NCBI GenBank assembly: GCA_000469685.2
Contig: LS997564.1
Location: forward strand, 35,668,151 to 35,732,150
Length of the DNA stretch: 64,000 nucleotides
Source of the DNA: Haemonchus contortus
Lineage: Eukaryota; Nematoda; Chromadorea; Rhabditida; Trichostrongylidae
Direction of reading: 5' to 3'
Shown: one piece after another, positions 10,653 to 25,600 of the stretch
Layout: each line of letters starts with the position of its first letter
How positions within the stretch are numbered: the stretch's first letter is position 1
Translations under genes and position numbers: made by a program
Notes under the pieces: generated by a model
Database searches by the model: none
What the model was told of the DNA's origin: nothing
Seen by the model: only the letters and a program-made list of their open reading frames with translations

Positions 10653-10669
10653 ATGCTAATAACCAGTTT

Positions 10670-13600
10670 CTATGCAAAAATCAACAATGCCACTAGTAGA
10701 GCGACAAAATAAGTGACAGTGACCCGAAGGGTACTGGGGCTTCCATTCATGGCACGTTGCCAATCAGAGACATTGCCATGAATTTGTAACTTACCACAAT
10801 CCACCACATTCGATGTCCCTGCTTCAACAACAAGTATCACCTGAACATAAAATATCGGTGAATCGTGAATGTACAAGAGTCATAAACTCCCATAGCAGCC
10901 AGCCAAAGGCACGGGCAGAAAACAGATTTGTAAAACTGTGACTCGACGAACTAAGTTGAACGCGAACCCAACAATTAGGAATCAGGAGCATATAAACTGT
11001 TTTCCATAGTGAAGGCAAAAAGAGCAACCATTAAGTGGATCCAAGTGGATTCACACGCAAGTGTCATCTTATCTACAGGGTGTCCCAGAATTATTTGCGC
11101 CGATTTATAGCAATATATTTGAAACTTCTCAACTGCTAAAAACGATGGAATTTCTATGCGCGCTAGCTAACACTATGTGCTATAGCATGATGAAGTCGCA
11201 TTCCAAAATATCCCCCATGAGCACGAATAGAGTCAAAGTTTGCTTTCGACTTGATCGCATGTGGCACGCAGGTATCCTTCTCCATTTCTTCCCAGCCGAC
11301 CTCCAGCTTTTGCATTCTAGAACTCCGAACTGGGACTGCGAACTCGCCAGGTCCTCTTCTGATCAGGGACCATTCGTGGAATTCAAGTGAGTCAAGTTCT
11401 GGAAAATAGGATGACCATTCCTCTTCACCAATGAAGTCAGACAGCTGTCGTCGGCACCACTCGCGGGCAAGCTTGGCTCTGTGGGCTGGAGCAGCGTCCT
11501 GCTGGAAGAACTACGAGATGTTTCAGAAAACGTAGCCTGATCAGTGCTTCTGTACTTACATCAGTACGCTGTTCGGTACGCTGTTCGAGTACTGGTCTTG
11601 GTCAATTTTCACGCCTGCACCGAAGAAACCACAAGCGGCTTACCCTTGCCAATGATTTCCTCGAACAACGTCATTTTACTGTTCTGATAGCAACCTTTTT
11701 GTGAGATATTACACGCTGGATGCTTCCTTTCTGGAACGCGACCGTTTTGGTTGTTGAGAGATGGTTTTATCGTAAAAAATTCTTTGTTCAGAGAAAACGA
11801 CGAAGGGTTGCGTGTCATCACTCAAGTGGGTCTGCGACTTTCTCCATTTTTTGGCCCTGCAGAGTCTGTTGAGATCGGGATTGGAGCATACGATAGGAAT
11901 GGTAGTGAGGCTTCTGCATGACATTCTTCCATCGCGATAACTCCTGTAAGCCGTGCCCGTTGACTTCCTTTTGATGGCTCACCCAGGATCCCGACCGATT
12001 GGCAGACGGACCATTTTAATAGTCCTATCTTCACAAACATTCTTCCTTTCTATCTTTCCTGGTTTGTCTCTGATTCAATCTTCTTTTCTATATCGTTTAA
12101 TAGCCTCCTATAGAATATTAGAAAAATCCCAAAGCATTTCATAACGCCCTCCCACTTCTCGCGCGTCAACGATTGCAAGTGGCATTGAATGAGCCTCCTC
12201 CATCTGCAAGATATTGGGAGTTCCACATCAGTAACCATGCATATTGCAAGGAAACCTTCTTATACAACTAATTAATAGCAGGTAATGTGAATTTAATAGA
12301 TTATTTCTACCTTAAAAATTACTGAACTTTGGCGCAAGTAATTTTGGGACACCCTGTACTATACCTGAAAGGGCAGCGCCAGACCCCACTCATCCCATGT
12401 CTTTTTCGCCCTTACACACGAGACTTCACGTCCTGAGGTTGAGATCTGCGGATGGGTGGCAGCTATTACCAGGTGTTCAATAAGTAAATATGCAATCCCT
12501 TATTATCGTATTGCCAAGTGATTCTGATAAGGTTGGCGATTTAAGGGCAACTTGTCGGCCTCAGGAGGGACTCGAACCGGTACTCAGAGTGATTCGATGT
12601 TGTAGAGCACCGGGAAAGATGTTGCTGGTATGAAGTGTCAGTGAATCTTGGAGTTCCCGTATCTCATAAAGATTGTTTCCGTGGGCCTTCCCCTTCAGCG
12701 TTTACTACTGAAAGTGATCCGACGGAGTCAAGTCGGTTAAAGGCGGAAGTAGGGCTCTCGAGAGGTGGTCATCAAAAATGTCGGCTTCTAAGTTTAAGGA
12801 CTTGTGAGTGGTACCCCACACTTTGGGGGAGGCATTGCCAGTTTCGTTCTTATTCGGCTGTTCACAAAGGGAAAGCCTCGGAACGCGGTGGACAGCCTTT
12901 CTACATCCATCCCCCTGCAGGGAAGGAGGAAGTCGAGGACAAAATTTCACAACGTTACGGGCGATCGTGGTCAGCAGTGGATAACTACGTTATGAACGAG
13001 TATTTGCCCTTCTTTATCGCGAAGTGTAAACGCAGCATGATTCACAAAAGAAAAACAGTCAATAAGGGTGCTCGCTCTTTCAACATCCAGTTGTTCTATA
13101 GAGATAGTCAAAAAACATTTGAGTAATGTCTCGATTGTTTCTTACCTTATCAATCACTGCATCGTCGAGAATATGGAAATCGACCTCAGTCCACGGCTGA
13201 AAATAAGTATTTCATCTTATTTTTCTTAGTAAACTCTAGTAACTCTCGTACAACCTAAAAGTTGGGAATGGCTTTCGAGATCGCCCCTGCCATAGGTTCA
13301 AGCCTGCTCGAAAGACTTGTCTCAATGTCTTAGAATTCTTCAGGGAACCTAATAGGACTAAATTTCTGCGGCTCCCTACTTTTACTGACAAGTTTGCGAG
13401 CTACAACTATAGGGGGATCATGGAGCTCCAATTTCTACTGGTGATTAGGTTATAGGTTATTTAGTTAGTTGGGTTTTTCTGCAACTATCGATTGGCTAAA
13501 AGTTAAGCCTACTCCCTGCAGAATTGGAGTTTCAATGCTATTTTCTGCTATCGGATCAAACAGAAATTTCTCAGTTATTTATCTGTTGATTTGATTATCT

Positions 13601-16600
13601 GGGGACATTACTGTTCTGCGAATTTTTTTCCTGAGTGATAAGCTTCCGATTTTGAATGATCGTCGATTTCTTTTCATAGTATCGATATTATTCGAAAGTA
13701 TTTCTACCTACAGAATAATAAAAATCGTCCCAAGCGTTACCCTCAGAACAGCTAAGGTTAACTTTGAGGATTATTTTTAGTAGACATTTGTTGTTGTTCT
13801 TGTTTACATTTGATTGTAGACCCACGTGATAAATTTTGATGAGGTAGAATTTCTGTTTAGCCCGTCATAAAGTCCATATCTCTTGAGAATGCAGACAACT
13901 CAGATTTTTTTGAGCGGTTGCTGACGAAATTTGAAAGCCGCAGGCACTTCCCTACAGCGATGAAATGTGGACTGTACTTTATGATTCTCGGCAGAAGACT
14001 TCTAAAGAAATAACCAACGAATGTCAAAATCTAATTATATCGAGTCTTCTGGACAAAGGGGAATTCTATCGTCTTCACATCCCAAATATGAGAATGACAG
14101 CTCTACTCTGACAGTACTTTGATAGCTTGGAAAAGTTCTAAGAAGGCGTCTACAATTGGTCTATGATCACCTACTTGAATGGCCATTCCTCTGCTGTCGC
14201 TATCGATTGTGATCAGTTTTTTGCCTTTGTGATCCTTCAGAAGACCGGCTTTGTAGCATGAAGTAAGTTCCACGTCAGGAGCATAGATCAAATGGAAATT
14301 CTGCAAAGGAGAATAAATCAAAATCAGTTCCCTTAGCAATTGATGAAGGGGGTTATTAATTTATAATGGAGAACATGCATTGAAACGATTTGAAAAGCTA
14401 ATCCTTTGACCTATCACAGGCGGCGTTAAGTTGGCATCGAAAGGATTGGAAGGATTTCAGGCTAGTTCTTCCCCTTCAACAGGTACTATATCGTCATTCC
14501 AACCAGTGAATTATGCAGAGTGATCTTGAAGTTGGAGAGCTCTACAGCGGAAGTCCTCTTGTCTTTCATAGGCGTAAGTGACTCTTCGCTCTCTTTGCAA
14601 TCTTCAAGTAGGCTCTTCTCAATTCCTTACACGATTAAAGTGCTCTTCAGTTGTGTTGGGTGGAGCTGGAAAGTGGCGCATTATCCCACACGCATGGTCA
14701 CGAGTCCGAATCCGTGACCATGTGGTGTGACCAGGTTCGAATTGGTATCCGCCTAAGTCCATCAAGCCTTCCATCCCTCGCCAGTCCCTTGATTAGTATG
14801 AGATCCATGTGTGAGGATAGAAGTGACTTGTACATCCGCTGGCCATATCATTATATAGGCCCCATACCCATTCAATACGTCACCACGTTTCTGAGTAGAA
14901 GTCGAATGCGGAGCGCATCCCTCAAACTGGATTGCTCAGCCAGCAAAGAAGTTAATCTCTATCTTGGGGCTGCATCCTCTATCTTTCATTAGTTGTGTTC
15001 ATCGCAACTACGGTCAGCTAAGGTGCGAAGAGGTGTTTTTAACTCTGCCATAACGGCATCCGCTGTTCCTGTCATGTTGATGTTCCAACTTGTACCCTAT
15101 TCTCAGATACTCGCCTTCAGAGTAGATAGAACTCGCCGTGACCATAACTTCAGTAATGCCTTTCTTGGTAATAGCAGCATGGGGGTCCCCGTAGGTTGCA
15201 ATTTCAGCGTCTTTTCTATCTCGAATGCCATGAGAGCTCTGTAACCCCAACTTCGGCCTCATAACCGCTTTTAGACGATTATTACTAGGTCTTTTTGGTA
15301 GTGATCCATATTCGAATGAATGGGTGCCAGTACGGTGTAAGCTTTGGAAAATCCACTCAGAACGAATGACTCGTTAGGTAACGTACCCTATTCTCTTGCA
15401 ATCCGGTCATTATTGCCAAAAGTTTTGGATTTTGTCCTTTGCGCTGTGCCATTTCCAAAATGCCTTCACCACCTCGGTATCCAGTAAGACGTGCCTCCAA
15501 ACGACCACCTTCTGCAAAACAATCATATCAGTTTTTGATGTTTTGAGATATCAAACATCGACCTTGTGCTATGCTACTGGGACCGCTGTGAAAAAACTGA
15601 TTCTGGCAATTAGGTGTCAACATGATTTGTTTCATAAAAATTCGGCGACATTTATCATTTTGTAAAGGGCCCACCCTTGACGCAATCATTAAAGCACTGA
15701 CGATGAAGGTCAGCTTCTTTTTTTGCAAAATACAAAACGACAATTCCCAATCTATGTGGACGGTGTCAAAGATCATCATTGCAATTGTCCAAATTTCCTC
15801 TTTTGGGGGTCTTCTCAAAGGCAGACCCAGCGGTGACATAATTTTTGGCTAAAGAGGTGAGGAATAGAAACGTTGACGCTGAATACTACGTCGATAGTGA
15901 AAAATTGTTAAAAAGGGCAAAGAATAAAAATGGAAGTTCAGCTCCTTTCAAGGCACTGTTCACGATAATTTTGGGTAATCCAGTTTATGGTGAAAAATGG
16001 AAGACAAGATCGAAACTAGTGCGAATGGGGTGAAGAAACTGCGTGCATCGGTGTTTCCAAAGTGAAAAAGGCTTCAAAAATCGTTAAAAAGGGGCCTGGA
16101 CGCGAATAAGACTAGAAAAATTAAGAAGAATGGGGCGTTCGGACGAGCTATACAATTGTCTCACCGCGTACGTGTGGATCCTGGTACGAATAACAGACAA
16201 TGGTAAGTAAAAGTGCGTTCACTTAGACCATAAGTAAACAAAAAAAACTAGTTACAGCAAAATAGCTCGTCTTTTTCAGCCTCTTGCGGTAGAAAATTAA
16301 AAAAAGGGATCGCGGCAGCAAAAGAATAAGAGACGAAAAAAGAATGGGAGAAAAACATCGCTTCATCACTCGGCGATCAGCTGATTGTGTGTAGGTCCTG
16401 GAACGAATAATAGCAATCTGCATTGCCTTGACACTTGTCTGACGTGACATCGATCGAGTGGCTGGATAGTCACTCAAGCCAGCAACAGGGCTTCCACTAT
16501 GCCCTGAGATTTTGGGAGCGAGAGAGCCCTCATGCTACCCATGGGGCCACTGAGTATTTCTAGGGGAAAAGCTCAGTCACCATTTTTATCGTGAACCGTG

Positions 16601-19600
16601 TCTTTGATGATTTTCAGGTTCTCTGCGCTCATTATTTTCAGCGTTTCCCCAGTTCCCCATGAGACGAGCGGGTATGGTATCCCTGTATGCACATGAAACT
16701 TCGAAGGGTTTTTCTAATTTCAACCTTTCATCGAGTTAGATATAGTTCTTGAATAGAATTTTTGTGGCTTTCGAACTTTTTTCTATTTAATCGACAATGT
16801 AGTAATTGAAATTTTTTTCGAATTGTTGGTAGGTGCCTTCGACAAGTCGTTCCAGTTCCTCCTGTCCCAGAATGCGCTAAAAATTCAGCTTGAATCTAGG
16901 TATCGGCCAGGTGATAACCTCGAACTTGAAAGCACAGTTTTTCTAGGTACTAAAGTTCCCTTTTTGAGTCGAGAAAACTCGCCGATTTTGCAAAAAAAAA
17001 AAATAAGGCTATTCAAAAGTATTGGAAATAGAGTCTTTATAAGATTACCGTGACGGAAATGACAAGGAAGGGGTACTTGGACGAGATTTGAGTTGTTGCA
17101 ATTATGCAAAGAACTGACTACACCGAGCCAAGATTGTCTTGAAAAGCCTTTCACTCTCGTTATGTATCATGGCAAGTTGTGTGAACTTCCTACGTAGATT
17201 CCCTTGGAGTGGTGCATCCCTACAATGTCGTTGAAACTCGTCCTTTATGGATGTGGCATTCAACCGATACACCTCTTAGCCCTTATAGTGATCTATCTAG
17301 ACCGTTCAAACATCTGACAGCGCCACCAATGATACACTAGAACGCCACAGATTCATTAGAGGAAAGTTTCTCAAAAGCAATTTTTATCGTGAACTGTTCC
17401 TTTAGGTTCGATTTTAGAGGTGGGCATTGATGTCCTCAAATCAGCTTTTTTTGATATGATAATATTCTTGTTTTTTCTGAAGATGAAATGGAATTTTGGT
17501 CTAAAACAATAACCTTTGTAGCAAACCATAACGGGTCGTCACATGATTTTTTTTCAACATCTACACCATTATTAGCTCTGTTTCGCCATTGAAGTTCAGA
17601 AGAAGAAGGAAGAAAATAGGACTTTCAGTTCTAACATTTTAGTATTTGTACTTGATAGTAAACACCAAGGCGATCGTCTACAAACAAAAACGATTGCTGC
17701 CTCCCGATAGACCACTTTGATCCCCAAAGCCGAAGTTTCCCCACCGAAAATTTCCTTATTGACAAATAATTCAGTAATAATTTGTTTTTGCAAATTCTTT
17801 TGGGTGTAACTATTTTCCTGTAATCGACAGCAACAATAACTTCTCAGATACGAGGTTAAAACTCGTCCAAGGTAATGGGCGGAGCAATCTGAGGCGTATT
17901 CTCGTGAGGGATCAACACATCGTTCCGTCGCAACTCTACTTTTCTACTTGCTATAAGTGTTGTTAGACGTCTTCAATCCTTATAAGTAATGTATAGTGCA
18001 CCTTCTACTGGCGGATCGATGCATATGTTACGGAAGTAGTTGACGGTGAATGTATGATGGGCATCATTTTCGACGAAGAGATCTGGACGAGTTAACTGAT
18101 CCTGATCCGAAATCACACATTGATCATCTCCCGGTATATGCATAGCGGATAGACAGCGTTTGCCTCGTATCAACGCTGCTAAGCACAAGCGAAGGCATTC
18201 GTCTTTGAACTGAAAACGTCGTTAAGGATTAGGGTGAGAGAGGAAATAGGGCGAAGTCCAATGTGGGAAAGGAAATGGGGCACAATTAGATGTGAAAAGG
18301 AAGAGAAAAAGAGAGAAAAAGCAAGAGGTTCAAGGAGAGAGACTGTGACATTGGTAGTTTACTCCCAAAGTCCCCAAAGTTCATTTTTTCTGAAAGAGTC
18401 AAGGAACGCCTACCCTGGAGGGGAGTTCTGATCACGTGACTCATGCAGGGATGAAGTCAATAATGGGAAGATATCTGAATTCACGTATCCTCTGCCTTTA
18501 ACTCAATCATTTGCTTTGACGCTCTAAGAACATTCTGGGTGTCCAAAATATGTGATGTGGGAAGCAGTTCCCAATCATAATCGACGATAATGGAAAATGC
18601 TTGCTTACCAGGAAAGCCGTTTAACCAATTATGTTCACGAAAGTGGGCATGAAAAAGTTTAAGAAAAACGACACCAATGGAACTCCCATTACGAGAAATG
18701 AGGACATCTTTCCCACTCGGACAAAAAATACCGAAAGAATGTTCTACGTCATCAGACGGATTGTTACGTTTTACTCTCTCAAGCGTCACAATCCAGAACG
18801 AGTTCCACTCCAATTGTGAGAGGAACGCCGTTCCCAGGGGAAAGGAATTCATAATGATCAAGTGCTCACCGTGGCTGGGACACTTATACCCCTGGACTTC
18901 TATGGGTAATTTTCCCCATCGAAGTGGATCATGTTCCCCACGGAACGATTCTCACATTCAATCGTAATGCGAGACGAGCTTTCGTTAAGTTCACTCGCTC
19001 CATAGCACAGAAAACACCATGACCGTAATTACATGGGGAATGCATCAAAGTTGGGTTCTGCGCATACCAACGCTTGAGTGCATGCGCCCAAATCGACATC
19101 ACCCCACTGAAAGTCTCGCCGTAAATCCAATCATCGAAAATCTCAAGGACAATGCACCGTTGCCATACCAAGCATTCCATGCTTTTTATAGAAACTCTTA
19201 CAACGGGCTTGGAATTCAGAGCATTAGCTGATCTTCCAGAATGCGCCACGCACTAGGCTTCGCGCTAAGAATGAAGCAGTGAATGCTATTTTCATATGAT
19301 TTATTCCCATTTGACATGAGAAATTAATAAATAATTCCTGATAAAAAGGAAAGTCTTGGGCGTTAAATATTATTTGAAGAATGCGCCCCCTCATTCTACT
19401 TCCACTCAAAATCGTAGTGGCATATTGAATGCATATGGGGTCTATACAATGAATTGTGGTGGCCAGCCAATGTACGAGTCAATGCTTCCACACTCCCACA
19501 CGAGTCCTCTACCCCGGGAGGATGGAAGGCTTGATTAGCCTGGGCGTTCATCGATCCGGGATACGATCGCTGATCACATGATGCGTGCGATAGCGCGGAT

Positions 19601-22600
19601 GTAGTGTAGTGGTAAGTGGCGCGTCTTGATAAGAGCCGTGGTGGAGTGCAAATGATGCAGGTGTTCGAGGAACAGCTATCATTAAATGGTCTCTGGATCG
19701 AATCCCGTCCAAAACACAGTCGCTGTCTGGCATCGGAGGACAAACACAAGTGCAAACGAGCATTGTGCAAAGAAAGAGGAATCGAGGATGGATTGCGATA
19801 GAGGTCAATCAACCCTTAAAGCGCTTACACCTAGAAAGATGTTGAGTATATAGCTCATTCCGCAGAATTTGCTAGCTCTGAACCACCCATTTTAGAATGG
19901 GGGAATTTTTCGACGATCTCAATCAGGAGTCAAGCGCGTTCAACTATATGGGTCTTTTCTTAAGACTTCCGGGGAGTAACTCAGGTTGGAGCTTCAAGAG
20001 TTCGTGACCTGAGCCTCTGAGACTGTCTGACCCCGCTATTTTTTGCTTGATTGGATTTCTTTTTTCTTTTAGATTTTTTCTGATTCAACCTTTTCGAACG
20101 CTCTCTATGTTTTCCTGGAGCCAGTAGACTTCGTTTGCTCTTTCACTTGAGCCTTTCTGGCATGTTGGAAGATGTCCGAACCCTAAGAGCTGTAGGAATT
20201 GCCTCTTGACGCGACAGAATCGCTGGAACATGTGAGATGGTTACGCCTAAGGAAGAATTCTGGCGCAAAACTTATAAACATTCCCATCATGACTGAAAAA
20301 ACACTGGAACTGCTCAATTTTTTCTGACACTTTTTCAGTTCAAAGCATCCAAGATCACATTTGTCACAGTTCGGGCGCCCCAGACGTGCCTTACCCGAAC
20401 ATATTTTGAAAGGACAGGCATACTTGTACTCATCGACAAGCAGTGCTCTTTGATCAGCTAGGGGTTCACTGCGGGACGGAATCTGCGCCGCTTTGTGGAG
20501 CATCCTGTAGGACACAATGGTGCTTTGGTTTATCCTTCTCGCTAAGCTCACTGCAAGTTCTGCTCGCCCTCGCCAACCATGAACCCATCTTAATAGATAT
20601 TTATGCCGTTTGTGTTATAGTCATTCTCACGAACCCACATGTGGGCAGTGAAGGTAAGAGCGGAAGGATTGGAAAGGGTCTTTGACCTCACCCAAACGTG
20701 CTGCTCGTGGAGACTCCTTATTAATTCTAGTGGGCTAGGTTCCGAATTTTTTTGAAAACCCCTTTTTGCCTGATCATTTTCATAGTTGGTCCGACCATAT
20801 CTAGGGGTCCCTTATCTGTCGATTCGAGGATTTCCTTGGTCCGAGTTATATGGAACTTGCCACTTTACCCAATTGGCCCACCCTTTGTTCGAATCACAAG
20901 TTTGCTGAAGCCATTTGAAACATCCCCATATGCACACTCCCATGCGTGGAGCATGACCTCAGAAATGGGATCCTTTTTACTGCATTATCACAATTTCATA
21001 GAGTTTTGCTATAGATCAACAATTATCGTAACCAGTTTGATTTACCGCACTGTTGACAGAGAATTCACACACAAGGCGGCCATTTGTCATTTGGCCATGG
21101 GGAGAGAAATGTTTTTCACGAAAATTTTTCTCGGCATTCCCCTTATCACGAAATTCTCGGGTCTCACTTGATGGTTGATTTGTGGGGCATATTGAGGTGT
21201 TGTTTTGATCATAATTTCTATACAGAATTCCATAAAGTTGTTACTGGAAAACTTGCTGAAATGGAAAGCGTTACAACGGGGTATGGGGTCATTTATCATG
21301 GTAGCAGGTTTGCAAATTTCTATTCATTTTATTAGATTCGTGACAAACCCAAGAAAATCAGGTCTACCTCCTCATTTTTCGGGGCGACAGCAGTGAATTT
21401 CAAGTCTGAATTCCAAGTTTGAGTTGGAAGGTCAGAAGGAAAATCTCTCACTCGGTATCACCGTCACTGATGGGGATAGTTTTCACCAGTTCGGTGTTAC
21501 CATCAGATGATTCCTGTCATCTTCAGTAAAATAACCTGATGAAGTCATTGATTAGCGTCTGGGAAATTACTCGGTAAGCCTGTATCCCCAGAGCCCCTCT
21601 CCCCGACTCGTACACCTCCACCCAGCTCTTCCTCTTTCTTTCCATCTTTGAAACCATTCACGCGAAGGTAAACGTGAATTCCTATCTGTACAGAATGATT
21701 GGAAAGTTACTGCGGAAGAACGAGCTCCTCCCGGGTTGATCACGTCTTTCATGCCTTTTGCTCAGATGAGTCCGGGCGAATCATTGGCTAATACCATATT
21801 CTACATTGATAGGCATGCCCCCATAACGAGCACTTTCAAAATGCCAAAAAGATTGCAAATCAAAGTTGAATGCGTGGCGCATAGTGGAAAGAAATGTTCA
21901 GGCCCTATGCACTCCAATTTTTTATAGTGACCTAAGGTCGAGCGTCTGTCCAGGTTACTACACAGACTACGCCACTAACTGAGCTCATCTGAACGGCTGA
22001 AGGCCGACTCCGCTGAGGGTCCTCGTCTTTAAGGTCGACAATGTATCATTGGAGAAATGGGGCTCCATAGGGATGCTTCTGTGTGAGTCTAACTAAGAGG
22101 ATTAAGAAAGATGATCTAGGATCGGAGTTCCTATTATTGCCAGCGTTAGAGCCAGCTTGGCAATTGTTCGATGGACCTTTGAAGACAAATTGCCACTAAA
22201 AGATAAAGTCTTGGGGCGTCAATCAGTTCTGTCTGAGAGATGCGCCCACGCATTGACTTCCAATCAGAAACCTAGTGGCGTATTGAATACGTACGTGGCC
22301 TATACTATGACTTGGGGTGGCCAGCCGGTGTACAATTCAATGCTTCTATCCTCCCAAACGAGTCTGGTTCCAATTAACCGACCCTGAGGTACGGAAGGCT
22401 TGGTTGGTCTAGGCAGATATCGATCCGGGATTCGAACCCGTGACCATCCGTTTGAGATAGTGCACCAGTTGTCACTACGATTGTCTCTGCTGAGCATGAA
22501 GCATGGAATTCCCATTGGGACCCTTGCTCGGAGTTTATCCACTTTTTAGGCGATTATAGAGCGCTGACTTTATTTTCATTGGAACAACTGGTTTCAAGAC

Positions 22601-25600
22601 CTGTCCTAATGAGATCCTACCAATTAATGGTTCAAAAATCGACCCATATTTAGCTTGTAGGCCTGTGCCTAGTAGCTTCAGGTAGACGAGGACGAGTTGA
22701 GCATGGATACCATGGGAAGCAGTACTAGAAGGCGGTCAGGCTTGCGATCACTTTTAGTGAGACATTACCAATTAGTTACCCAGTACCAATTCCCATGGAA
22801 GATGACGAGTTTTCAGAATAGAGCAGAAAGAGATGTACGTATGAGAATGACAAGTGATTGAAGATGGTAAGGAAGTTTCAAGACAAAGAAATAGTCATGG
22901 ATAGCCAGGTATGGAACCTACCTGAACAGAAGAAGTGTGAAATGCGTAGCCGACAAGCCAATAGTTACGTTTATAGTCGAAACATTGTAATAATCTTAGA
23001 TTTAGGCCGGAATCAAATGCACCCAACGCAGTGTACAGTATACCATAAATGCACCACAGTAAGCGCATTGTCGTGTTTGTGGTCAGAAGAATGTGTTCGA
23101 CATCGAAGTTTGACGACACGAACGTTGGGGCGTCAACCCCAGGCATCCTACCACGCCCCCTTCATTGCTTGTCAGTCGGTCGGTTGGACGGGCGGGCGGG
23201 CGGGCAATGCATGGGCGATCGGTGGCTGGCTGTAGCGACAACGACAATCGTCAAGCGAGTTTCTAGCGTCGAATATCGTAAAAGAAACAAATGAAGAAGA
23301 AGGCGACGTCATCACGATGCTGACGTCACGGGTATGGTGTCAGTGGTTTGGCGTTGAGAGGATTACGACGACATCGCCAATGTGAAACTCACAGGGCCTT
23401 TTGAACTCCTGCGAACGGATATCCTGGATGCTTTAAATAGGAACCCCGCTGGTCTGTGAAGGTATGCTCCGTCTATTGGTGGAAAAGGACTGGGGAGAGA
23501 GTTTCATTTGGATGCTGTTCGTTGGTGAAGCGGACCAGGAGGTGAAGGGACGTCGCTGTCTACCGTATCGTATACAGGCCTGGTCCTCCTGGAATGTCCG
23601 GCTCATTAGGGTCAAGCACACCGTCAAGTTCTGCCGAAAAAGTATTCGACCTAGGTAATTGCATCTGTGGGAATTTCCCACCCAGATGTTTTCCCGGTTT
23701 ATGCTTACGAAATAGGAGGCGGTAGTGGGAGCGCGAGGGGCGGAGCTGCTGTAATCAATGAAAATAAACCTCCCATAGCTGGGCATATCATGTAGTTGGC
23801 ATAAGCTGGTGATCGGATGTGCGAAGAGGACAAACCTCAAAACGATTAATTCCCATCCGTTCATCCCTACCGCAGTCATGGTCGTGATACAAGCGATAGG
23901 GCGCTTTGGAAAGAAGTAGGACAAGAAATGAAATTCTTTCAGTGCCCTTGAACAGAGCATGTCTTTCCCGATACCGGAACCTATGTATCCATTTCGTGGA
24001 TTACAACAATTCTCAACATTGAAACAGAGATAGAAACATCGGATGGCGTATTACTGCGTGAAGGGCAAACGTTTTTAGGGTCTGCGGTTAGGTGGTGTGA
24101 CCAGAGCAATTTTTAAAGAAACATTTCTGCAGTTGACATCAAACTGAGGTGGACGATGCCGTGACTACAGCTAGCCAACGAGCCTTGCTCCGATTTCAGC
24201 ACTCTCCCAAGCAGCACTGGGAACGGATGTATATCAAAATGCGATCTTATACAAGTGTATCTGACAGGGTCTGTTTTAACAGCGACTCTTTCCTGATTCC
24301 CACGGAGGGGTCGAGGCGTGGGGAAGAAGGGCGTGGGGAAAGCTCTGCATACGGCTTGTGGACCTATGGTAAAGTACCTTTCAAACTCTGCCTCATGAAG
24401 TTCGAGGAGGATTCTTTGTCGTTCAACAAGCTTAAAGTCGCAGCCGTCCCCCCCCCCCCTCTCTGATACTCTGATACATAGGTCCACAGAAATAATGCTT
24501 AAGACTTACCGTAGCTTTTCTCAGGACAAAGAAATGGGCTGAATATTGCTCCATGTGATCAACTTCCAGATCATGCTTTACCTGACCTATTGATCAAATG
24601 ATGGCACCCCGGTGGTAACAGAACTTGCTCTGATCTATCGGTCGTTCTACATTTCTGGGCATTCTGCCTAATCCCTCTACCGGATTTACTTTCAATATTA
24701 CTTCGTCCTTACTCTAGTTACCAGCGGGCCATTTTTAAGGACTGTCATCGTATATTTTTAATATCATTTATACTTATTTTTATATTTGACAACACTGTGA
24801 TACCTATGACAATTTTGTGTGAATCTTCGCTTTTCATAGTCGTTAACGCTTCCACTTACTTTTCTGTTTTTTGTTTGTTTCTTGTGTCTCTTCACATTCA
24901 CTTCCATCAAGAACCCCGCAGGACGGATTTGTTTTCTACGACCATTCGGTATTGAATCGATTTGTCTTACAAAACAGGCCTACATCCTCCCGTTGCTGAA
25001 AGGGTCCCAGTTTTCCGGCGTTCACTCTAATTTCTGCATTGATATGATGGTTCTAATCTAGCTAACAGCACCTATTGTGCTGCGGTGGACAGGAAGCCAA
25101 GTAGCGCCGCTCTATTTACAACAATGATCACTTCCAAATACCTGCCTAGGTAAGCTGACAAACATACCTTCCCTTTCCCGGATTCCTTCCCGGCTTAGGT
25201 AAAATGGTACCAAGATCATTCGGGGAGGGGGGTTGAAAAGCACTGAACGCATCTCAGTGTCTCTACAACTATGAGTGGACGATAAGGGAACGCGCGTCAT
25301 TAGCCGGGATTGAACCTCTTAGATTCGCTCATTAGGCCAGTCTAGAATTGGAGAAACTCTGCTAATGTCTACTGTGCCCTTTTAACTATGCCAGACATAA
25401 TGAATATATATATATATATATAATAAATATGGATTATTTTTATAGAACCAGCATAGAGGTGAGTAGTGAGGGGTACCTCTAGTCTGAAAAAAATCCAGAA
25501 AAAAATCCCAGGAAGAATAGAAATACAGGAATATGTCCTTGGAAATCTGCAGAAGAAAGGAATTCCTTCCATCTGTGCTTGAGATGAGATAGCAGTTGCC

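Noticed and set aside
10784..10796. GTAAGT inside the 10840-10670 exon as a donor
   Set aside because: Using it would replace a clear hydrophobic C-terminal tail next to AATAAA by a poorer peptide; read-through is preferred, though this needs RNA evidence.
12635..13126. 163-codon plus-strand open frame
   Set aside because: No domain, no splice or start context, and the opposite strand is open too; probably chance.
19595..19700. A- and B-box-like motifs as a functional tRNA
   Set aside because: Box spacing and missing stems do not fit a tRNA; a SINE head abutting another SINE explains it better.
23433..23960. 175-codon open frame on minus as a single-exon gene
   Set aside because: Composition is not protein-like throughout, and good splice sites in other frames split the same bases into smaller, more coherent exons.
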